This document shows positions 5,778 to 11,666 of a DNA stretch of 11,666 bases, one piece after another. Location: the NCBI GenBank assembly GCA_002338885.1, contig DDJI01000039.1, forward strand, positions 1 to 11,666, read 5' to 3'. The notes beneath the pieces are model-generated. The model did not search any database. It saw nothing but the letters and a program-made list of their open reading frames with translations, and was not told the origin of the DNA. The stretch's first letter is position 1, and every line of letters starts with the position of its first letter. Source of the DNA: Ruminococcus sp. UBA1828 (GTDB taxonomy: Bacteria > Bacillota > Clostridia > Oscillospirales > Ruminococcaceae). Position numbers and translations under genes: made by a program.

Positions 5778-6455
5778 ATGGAGACAATACTGGCTACACA
5801 CGGGCTGTGCAAGGACTTTAAGATCGGCGACGGCAGCGTGGTTCACGCACTCAGGGATATAAACATAACGGTAAACGAGGGCGTGCTGACAATACTAAAA
5901 GGGCGTTCCGGCTCGGGCAAGACCACGCTCATAAACATGCTCGGAGCGCTCGACAGACCGACAAAGGGCGAGGTGTTCTTTGACGGCACGGACATAACCA
6001 AGCTGAGCGATGCCAAGCGCGACGAGATAAGGCGTTACAAGATGGCGTTCGTGTTTCAGTCGGTGGCGCTTATGTCCTCCATGACGGCGTATGAAAACGT
6101 GGATTTCGGCTTAAGGCTTTCAAAGTTCCCCTTTGACAAGCGCGACGAGAGGGTTAAAAAGTGCCTTGAGGCGGTAGGGCTTGCAAAGAGAATGCATCAC
6201 CGCCCGGGCGAGCTTTCCGGCGGCGAGCAGCAAAGAGTGGCCATAGCGAGAGCTTTAGCGCATGAGCCGAGGATAATATTTGCGGATGAGCCGACGGCGG
6301 AGCTTGACTCTGCCACGAGCCACCACGTAGTGGAGCTGTTTAAGCAGCTTGTAATGGAAGAACACATGACGATTGTCATGACGACACACGACCCCAGCCT
6401 TTTAGAGATAGCTGACAGGGTGTACACATTAGAGGACGGTGAGATAGTTGAGTAA
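5778..6455 (+). CDS. ABC transporter ATPase, MacB/LolD-like
   Basis: This 225-residue cytoplasmic ATPase subunit powers transport by ATP hydrolysis. All core motifs are intact: Walker A G-R-S-G-S-G-K-T (42-49), Q-loop Q94, signature L-S-G-G-E-Q (146-151), Walker B ending A-D-E-P (169-172) with catalytic E171, D-loop A-E-L-D (174-177) and H-loop H204. Length and sequence style fit the MacB/LolD/FtsE group. There is no TOBE domain as in MalK-type sugar ATPases. Start 5778 has GGAGG (5769-5773) with a short 4-nt spacer. It is the first gene of the operon and overlaps the next ATPase gene by 8 bases, so the two are probably translated together and may form a heterodimer. In most genomes this kind of ATPase partners FtsX-like permeases. 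Here the permeases downstream are of sugar-importer type. Confidence 0.93.
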   Translation: METILATHGLCKDFKIGDGSVVHALRDINITVNEGVLTILKGRSGSGKTTLINMLGALDRPTKGEVFFDGTDITKLSDAKRDEIRRYKMAFVFQSVALMSSMTAYENVDFGLRLSKFPFDKRDERVKKCLEAVGLAKRMHHRPGELSGGEQQRVAIARALAHEPRIIFADEPTAELDSATSHHVVELFKQLVMEEHMTIVMTTHDPSLLEIADRVYTLEDGEIVE

Positions 6456-7443
6456 GAAGAAAAAACTTGAACACGAGCAGGAGCTTATCGTCCCGGAGGC
6501 TCGGAACTCCGAATACGCCATCGAGTGCGACAACCTTGTGAAGATATACAAGACCGACAAGATAGAAGTTGTCGCATTGCAGGGGCTTGACATGCAGATA
6601 AAAAAAGGCGAGCTTGTCGCGATAGTCGGTTCGTCCGGCTCGGGAAAATCGACTCTTTTGAACATGCTCGGCGGGCTTGACAAGCCGTCTGCGGGATCGT
6701 TGATTGTAAACGGCAGGAACCTTTTAAAGTTTAACGAAGAGGACTACATGCTCTACAAGAGAAACGTTGTAGGGTTTGTGTGGCAGAACAACGCAAGAAA
6801 CCTTGTTCCGTACCTGACTGCGGTGCAGAACGTGGAGCTTCCGATGCTTTTGCAAAACCAGAAGAACAGGCGCGAGCGTGCGCTGGAGCTTTTGGACGCA
6901 GTCGGGCTTTCAAAGAGGGTGAACTCAAGGCTTGACCAGATGTCGGGCGGCGAGCAGCAGAGGGTTGCGATAGCGATATCGCTTGCAAACAACCCGAGCA
7001 TACTTTTAGCAGATGAGCCGACGGGTTCGGTTGACACCAAGACGTCAGACCAGATCTTAGGCGTGTTCAAGGAGCTCAACCGCACCAAGGGAATAACGAT
7101 AGTGATTGTAACGCACGATTTGAGGCTTGCCAAGAAGATAGACCGCGTAATAGCGATACGCGACGGCAGAACCTCGAGCGAGATAATAAAGAAGTCGCAT
7201 GCGGAGATCATGCGAGAGTCGAAAAAGCTCGGTGAGGAGTACGCAACCGAAGAAGAGGCGGCAGCAGCTTTGGAGGCCGCGGATGAGGATTACGTATCCG
7301 AAGAGCTTGTAGTGCTTGACAGGACGGGCAGGCTGCAACTGCCCAAGGAATACCTTGAGGCGCTTGGAATAAAGGGCGGTTCAAGGGTTAAGGCGGATCT
7401 TGATAAGGAAGCCGAGAGGATATACATCAAGAAAGCCGAATAA
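6448..7443 (+). CDS. ABC transporter ATPase, MacB/LolD-like, with C-terminal AbrB-like domain
   Basis: The start must be TTG at 6448 or later, because TAG lies in frame directly upstream and no good ATG follows before the ATPase core. The gene overlaps the previous stop by 8 bases, which suggests translational coupling, with GGTGAG at 6438-6443 as a possible binding site. The 331 residues carry Walker A G-S-S-G-S-G-K-S-T (61-69), Q113, signature M-S-G-G-E-Q (165-170), Walker B ending A-D-E-P (188-191), and H223. After the ATPase core comes a charged, Glu/Ala-rich helical linker (about 244-286). Then a 44-residue tail (about 287-330) resembles the SpoVT/AbrB swapped-hairpin fold: V-L-D-R-T-G-R-L-Q-L-P-K-E, then L-G-I-K-G-G-S-R-V. 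Such domains usually dimerise and often bind DNA. Here it may act as an assembly or regulatory module. The Arg usually found shortly after the signature (A-I-A-R) is Ile. Confidence 0.92.
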   Translation: MSKKKKLEHEQELIVPEARNSEYAIECDNLVKIYKTDKIEVVALQGLDMQIKKGELVAIVGSSGSGKSTLLNMLGGLDKPSAGSLIVNGRNLLKFNEEDYMLYKRNVVGFVWQNNARNLVPYLTAVQNVELPMLLQNQKNRRERALELLDAVGLSKRVNSRLDQMSGGEQQRVAIAISLANNPSILLADEPTGSVDTKTSDQILGVFKELNRTKGITIVIVTHDLRLAKKIDRVIAIRDGRTSSEIIKKSHAEIMRESKKLGEEYATEEEAAAALEAADEDYVSEELVVLDRTGRLQLPKEYLEALGIKGGSRVKADLDKEAERIYIKKAE

Positions 7444-7511
7444 ATATTTTTTATCATCCGAACGAGGAAGACATATACCGGTAAAAACACTATGAAAGGT
7501 GGAATAACACA

Positions 7512-10490
7512 GTGAGAAACAAACTGCTCAGGCGAATAGCGTCGTTTGTAATAGCGTTGGCGATGTTGCTGCCTACCATCGCAGCCGTTAACGCCGACGA
7601 AAATCAAAGCGATGCAACCGCTGCGGACACGGAAGCATCAACCGATTCCGATACCGGCGACTCATCATCAAGCAGCAGCGGAGTTGTGGAGACATCCGCC
7701 CAGGTTATCGACGAGCTGAACCGCTCGCGTACTTACAGCACGTTCTATGACAACCACATTGACGACCCCAGACCCGACCGTGAATACATAATAAACGGCT
7801 CGGATTACACGTATGCAAGTGAGGATTCCGGAGCATACGTAGACACCCTTGACGGTCTTGAGGCGCTTGTGTGGGAAAACGAGAGCGGAGCTGTCGAGTT
7901 TCCGGTGACCATTGAGGAAGCGGGACTTTACAACATCGAGCTGACCTATTACGTTTTGGCGAGCGTTGCAAACGACGTCGAATTTTCGCTGCTCATAGAC
8001 GGTGAAAGCCCTTACTCCACTGCCGACAGAATAGTTTTGAGCAAGGTGTGGGAGGACGAAGAAGGCTCCTACTCCGTAAACGAGGCAGGCGAGAAGGTAT
8101 TTAAGACCGATGAGAACGGCAACCAGATAAGACCTACGCTTGAAGAGTGCCTTATGTGGCAGACCCAGCCCTTAAAGGACACCGACGGACTCTTTAACGA
8201 TCCGCTGCTGTTCTACTTTGAGGAAGGCGAGCACACGATAAGAATCGAGTCTCAGAAGGCAAAATTCGCAATAAATCAGATAAGGATTTATAACAAGCAG
8301 CCCACACCCGCGGCGGCAGACGTTGACACGATCACAACAGACGTAAACGAGGCGTCCGAGACCTCGGGCGTGCACATACCCCTTCAGGGAGAAACCGCCG
8401 ACTACAGATCGGACATCACTCTTTATGCGACTTACGACCGTACAACCTATGTAACCTCTCCGTCAGATCCGGTTAAGATGTTCTACAACACAATCGGAAG
8501 TGAGAACTGGGCTGCATCAGGACAGACGATCACATGGAAGTTCACAATGGACGAAGCCGGATGGGTCAAGATAGGAATACGCGGCAAGCAGAATCAGATG
8601 CGCGGACTTTACTCAAACAGAAGGCTCTACATAGACGGCGAGGTGCCCTGTGCAGAGGCTGAGGCAGTCAAGTTCTACTACTCTGAAAACTGGCAGTGCG
8701 TAACGCCTACCGACGCCGACGGCAACACGCTTTACTTCTGGCTTGAGGCGGGCGAGCACGAGCTTGCACTCGAGGCTGTCCCGGGCGAGATAGGTGATAT
8801 CATGCGCCGCCTCGACGATTTGGTATTCTACCTCAACAGCTACTACAGGCAGATACTTCAGATCACATCTCCCACCCCCGACGAGTACAACACATACATG
8901 ATCGACAAGCAGATACCCTCCATCATTCCCGACTTTGAGATTTATGCGCAGGATCTTCGCGATATCAAGGCGGAAATAGAGACCCTCTCCGGAACAACCG
9001 GTACCGAGGCGGTATCCTTGGAGACCATGGCACAGCTCCTTGACAAGTGCATAGACCGTCCGGACGACATCCCGTCCATGCTCGGCCAGCTCAAGGACGA
9101 CATCACATCACTTTCACAGTGGATGACCGATTACCGCAGCCAGTACCTCGAAGTTGACATGATAGAAATAACCTCCGCGGACGTTGAGTTCTCAAGCGTC
9201 AAGGAGAACTTCTTCAAGTCTCTTTCGTTTGACTTCCAGGCATTCTTAGGCTCGTTCTTCACAGACTATAACGTTCTTTCGGGCGAAAACAAGGACGCAC
9301 TCAACGTATGGGTATCCTTAGGACGTGACCAGGCTCAGATAGTTAAGGAGCTTGTTGACTCCTACTTCGTCCCCGAGACAGGCATACAGACCTCTATCAA
9401 CCTCGTACAGGGCGGTATACTTGAGGCGACGCTTGCAGGAAAAGGCCCCGACGTGGCGCTCTTCATAGGCGGCGACCTGCCGATTCAGCTTGCGGCGCGT
9501 GACTGTATCGTAGACATCTCGCAGTACGACGACTACGAAGAGGTTATAACGAGATTTGCGCCGAACATAATGACGCTTTACACGTATCAGGACGGCGTTT
9601 ACGGACTGCCTATTTCGCAGACCTTCTCGATGATGTTCTACCGTTCGGACGTACTTCAGTCGTTCGGATTTACCGACGTTCCGGAGGATTGGGACCAGCT
9701 CATTGAAATGCTCCCGACGCTTCAGCGAAGCTACATGGGCGTAGGATTCAGCTTTGATGTGTTCGGAACGTTTATGGTACAGCGCGGACTCAACTACTAC
9801 AACGACACAAAGACCGCGACAATATTTGAGGATCCTCTCGCCGTAGATGCGTTTGAGACGTGGACAAAGTTCTACACCACATACAGCTTCGAGCAGACGT
9901 TCGATGCGTTCTCAAGATTCCGTACCGGTGAGTACCCGATAATCATCACGGGCTACACCTTCTACAACCAGTTGTACATGGCGGCGCCTGAAATCAGAGG
10001 ACTTTGGGACTTTGATCTGATACCCGGCTACAGAAATGCCGACGGCACCGTAAACCACGCGACAACATCGTCGTCCGCCGGAGGAATAATCTTCTCCAAG
10101 CTCAATGAGGAGCAAAGAGCCGACGCGTGGGAGCTTTTGAAGTGGTTCACATCCACCGACATCCAGTCCGAATACGGACGCTCCATAGAAGCTCTCTTAG
10201 GCCCGCTCGGAAGATTTGACACGGCGAACATGGAAGCGCTGAGGCAGCTTGCATGGTCGAGGTCTGAAGCGGATCTGATAATCGAGCAGATGATGGCTAC
10301 GGTTGAGATAGACATCATACCCGCAACCTACATCGTAACACGAAGCATAACAAACGCTTTCAGAGAGACCGTCAACCTCAACAAGAACCCGAGAGATACG
10401 TTCCTGTGGTTCAACAGGGATATAAACGACGAGATCATAAGAAAGTATGAGGAGCTCGGAATCGAGATCCCGACAGAAGACGATAACTAA
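7512..10490 (+). CDS. Large extracellular solute-binding protein with N-terminal duplicated beta-sandwich region
   Basis: GTG at 7512 follows AAAGGTGG (7495-7502). The 992-residue product begins with a hydrophobic signal (about 1-28, A-V-N-A before D) and a Ser/Asp/Thr-rich linker (29-58). No lipobox Cys is present, so it may be released, held by an uncleaved signal, or held by partners. Residues about 85-260 and 290-445 look like two related beta-sandwich modules. Each has an E-A-G-[LW] strand, an [LY]-x-I-D-G-E turn and an E-x-G-E-H strand, as in carbohydrate-binding modules. A helical linker follows (about 450-590). The type 1 solute-binding module (about 595-960) opens L-N-V-W-V, has G-P-D-V-A-L-F and ends near W-x-x-L-K-W-F. 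Usual sugar-binding proteins are about 400-450 residues. Large binding proteins of this layout are, from memory, known in Paenibacillus-type bacteria. The role is probably capture of an oligosaccharide; the substrate is unknown. Confidence 0.88.
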   Translation: MRNKLLRRIASFVIALAMLLPTIAAVNADENQSDATAADTEASTDSDTGDSSSSSSGVVETSAQVIDELNRSRTYSTFYDNHIDDPRPDREYIINGSDYTYASEDSGAYVDTLDGLEALVWENESGAVEFPVTIEEAGLYNIELTYYVLASVANDVEFSLLIDGESPYSTADRIVLSKVWEDEEGSYSVNEAGEKVFKTDENGNQIRPTLEECLMWQTQPLKDTDGLFNDPLLFYFEEGEHTIRIESQKAKFAINQIRIYNKQPTPAAADVDTITTDVNEASETSGVHIPLQGETADYRSDITLYATYDRTTYVTSPSDPVKMFYNTIGSENWAASGQTITWKFTMDEAGWVKIGIRGKQNQMRGLYSNRRLYIDGEVPCAEAEAVKFYYSENWQCVTPTDADGNTLYFWLEAGEHELALEAVPGEIGDIMRRLDDLVFYLNSYYRQILQITSPTPDEYNTYMIDKQIPSIIPDFEIYAQDLRDIKAEIETLSGTTGTEAVSLETMAQLLDKCIDRPDDIPSMLGQLKDDITSLSQWMTDYRSQYLEVDMIEITSADVEFSSVKENFFKSLSFDFQAFLGSFFTDYNVLSGENKDALNVWVSLGRDQAQIVKELVDSYFVPETGIQTSINLVQGGILEATLAGKGPDVALFIGGDLPIQLAARDCIVDISQYDDYEEVITRFAPNIMTLYTYQDGVYGLPISQTFSMMFYRSDVLQSFGFTDVPEDWDQLIEMLPTLQRSYMGVGFSFDVFGTFMVQRGLNYYNDTKTATIFEDPLAVDAFETWTKFYTTYSFEQTFDAFSRFRTGEYPIIITGYTFYNQLYMAAPEIRGLWDFDLIPGYRNADGTVNHATTSSSAGGIIFSKLNEEQRADAWELLKWFTSTDIQSEYGRSIEALLGPLGRFDTANMEALRQLAWSRSEADLIIEQMMATVEIDIIPATYIVTRSITNAFRETVNLNKNPRDTFLWFNRDINDEIIRKYEELGIEIPTEDDN

Positions 10491-10507
10491 GGAGGGGAGA
10501 AAGGCAT

Positions 10508-11455
10508 ATGGCTAAAAAGGAAAAGGCAGTAGCGGCGAAGCCCATTAACACCATAAGTAAGCGTGCCTATACGTGGCACCTTATGAAAAGGAACTGGGCG
10601 TGCTACGTGATGATGCTGCCGTTCTTCATACTGTTTGCGATATTCACTATCGTACCGGTAGTAATGTCCTTCCCGTTAGGGCTTACAAGCTTCAACCTTG
10701 TACAGTTCCCGAGATTCATAGGACTGCAGAATTTCTATTCGCTGTTTGTAAACGATGACGTATTCTTGATAGCGATAAGAAACACGCTCATCTTTGCAAT
10801 CTTCACAGGACCGTTCTCATACGTTTTGAGCTTCATCTTGGCATGGCTCATAAACGAGATGAACCCGTTCTTCAAGGTGTTCTTCACCTTCGTGTTCTAC
10901 GCCCCCTCCATGACGCCTTCGGCGTTCGTAATCTGGCAGCTCGTGTTCTCGGGCGACTCTTACGGATACCTCAACTCCGTGCTCATGGATCTGGGAATTA
11001 TAAATACGGCTAAACAGTGGTTGACCGACACTACGTACATGATGACGGTAGTTATTATCGTACAGCTGTGGACGTCGATGGGCGCGGGCTTCCTGGCGCT
11101 GCGAGCCGGATTCCAGAACATAGACGACTCCCTGTACGAAGCGGGAGCCATCGAGGGCATACAAAACAGATTCCAGGAGCTGTTTACAATCACAATCCCC
11201 GCAATGGGACCATCCCTTCTGTTCGCAGCGGTACTTGCAATTTCGGGAGCTTTCACGGTAGGAGGCGTAGGAGCTACGCTTTGCGGACTGCCGTCAACAA
11301 ACTACGCGGTGCATACGATTATGAACCACGCTCAGGACTACGGCTCGATCCGTTATGAAATGGGATATGCGTCGGCAATATGTATGGTTCTGTTCGTCGC
11401 GATGCTTGTCACAAACCACCTGATACGCAAGGCGCTGAGCAGGTACACAGACTGA
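10508..11455 (+). CDS. Sugar-type ABC transporter permease (MalF/LplB-like)
   Basis: This 315-residue inner-membrane permease has a basic N-terminal tail, about six membrane segments (roughly 35-55, 85-115, 122-146, 178-200, 235-255, 287-305) and the ATPase-contact EAA loop. The loop is E-A-G-A-I-E-G (211-217) ending in I-T-I-P (228-231), as in binding-protein-dependent type I importers. It should form a heterodimer with the next product and receive substrate from the binding protein upstream. The gene starts 17 bases after the previous stop. GGAGGGGAGA (10491-10500) directly follows that stop codon and supports the start at 10508. The EAA loop shows that the product can couple to an ATPase. 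The only ATPases in the operon are the two MacB/LolD-like ones. Confidence 0.95.
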   Translation: MAKKEKAVAAKPINTISKRAYTWHLMKRNWACYVMMLPFFILFAIFTIVPVVMSFPLGLTSFNLVQFPRFIGLQNFYSLFVNDDVFLIAIRNTLIFAIFTGPFSYVLSFILAWLINEMNPFFKVFFTFVFYAPSMTPSAFVIWQLVFSGDSYGYLNSVLMDLGIINTAKQWLTDTTYMMTVVIIVQLWTSMGAGFLALRAGFQNIDDSLYEAGAIEGIQNRFQELFTITIPAMGPSLLFAAVLAISGAFTVGGVGATLCGLPSTNYAVHTIMNHAQDYGSIRYEMGYASAICMVLFVAMLVTNHLIRKALSRYTD

Positions 11456-11474
11456 TAAAGGAGGGGAGATATAA

Positions 11475-11666
11475 ATGGCATCAGACAAAAGATTGACCGC
11501 CGAAAAACAGGCGGCGATTCAGGAAAAGAAGCTTAGAAAGCTCAGACGCCGCAAGGTAAATATAAGTACCGTGCACGTCAAAAAGTCAAAGGGCAAGCAC
11601 ATAAACAGCTCTTTGGGCGGCGATATAGCGATATTTATCCTGCTTGCTCTTTTGGGAATATTCATG
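11475..11666 (+). CDS. Second sugar-type ABC permease (MalG/YtcP-like), cut by the window end
   Basis: The frame opens at ATG 11475 behind GGAGGGGAGA (11460-11469), 19 bases after the previous stop. The binding site is identical to that of the preceding permease gene. Only 64 residues are visible: a long basic, Lys/Arg-rich cytoplasmic N-terminus, then the start of a hydrophobic segment (G-G-D-I-A-I-F-I-L-L-A-L-L). This is the usual opening of MalG-type permeases. Position after a MalF-like gene supports the call, but the diagnostic EAA loop lies outside the window. Confidence 0.8.
   Translation, partial: MASDKRLTAEKQAAIQEKKLRKLRRRKVNISTVHVKKSKGKHINSSLGGDIAIFILLALLGIFM

Noticed and set aside
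5687..5821. Small Cys-containing frame overlapping the first ATPase gene
   Set aside because: No ribosome binding site is present. It overlaps the terminator-like hairpin and the ATPase start in another frame.
7492..7515. Short leader peptide frame ending over the GTG start of the binding protein
   Set aside because: Its ATG lies right before the AAAGGTGG site used by the main gene and has no binding site of its own. Eight codons including stop can occur by chance.

Overview
The window looks like chromosome of a Gram-positive bacterium, most likely a gut-type clostridium (Oscillospirales-like), though the rank below Clostridia is a guess. The signs are a textbook T-box leader, strong AAGGAGG-type ribosome binding sites, near-perfect sigma-A promoters, a lipobox protein, and a surface protein with a sortase-like tail. 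All convincing genes are on the + strand. Base composition is roughly balanced.

Layout. (1) Positions 1-56 hold a degenerate 8-bp tandem repeat, followed by a lipoprotein gene of unknown function (88-981) whose exported part is an internal duplication. (2) Positions 982-1471 hold short repeats, a sigma-A promoter with an inverted repeat around its -35 box, and a complete threonine T-box leader that ends in a terminator. This leader controls thrS (1472-3244), whose enzyme lacks most of the usual N-terminal TGS domain. (3) A self-contained transcription unit follows: a consensus promoter (3510-3538), a leader with a perfect 20-bp palindrome, a gene for a probably abundant cell-surface protein with an NPPTG tail (3630-5078), and a strong intrinsic terminator (5121-5155). 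(4) About 620 bp of non-coding DNA follows. It carries a Z-DNA-prone run, a nested repeat, a third consensus promoter (5489-5517) and a roughly 250-nt structured leader. The leader ends in what looks like a terminator/antiterminator switch just before the next gene. (5) The last gene cluster (5778 to beyond 11666) encodes two MacB/LolD-like ATPases, a 992-residue solute-binding protein and two sugar-type membrane permeases, the second cut by the window end.

How the genes work together. thrS is read through when uncharged tRNA-Thr binds the T-box. The last cluster looks like one operon for an ABC importer. The permeases and binding protein are of the carbohydrate uptake (CUT1/MalFG) kind, but the ATPases are two different MacB/LolD-like subunits rather than one MalK/MsmX. 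One ATPase has a C-terminal AbrB-like extension. The binding protein has no lipobox and carries a duplicated beta-sandwich region in front of the substrate-binding module.

The two most promising undescribed items are this mixed transporter and the unrecognised leader RNA that appears to control it.
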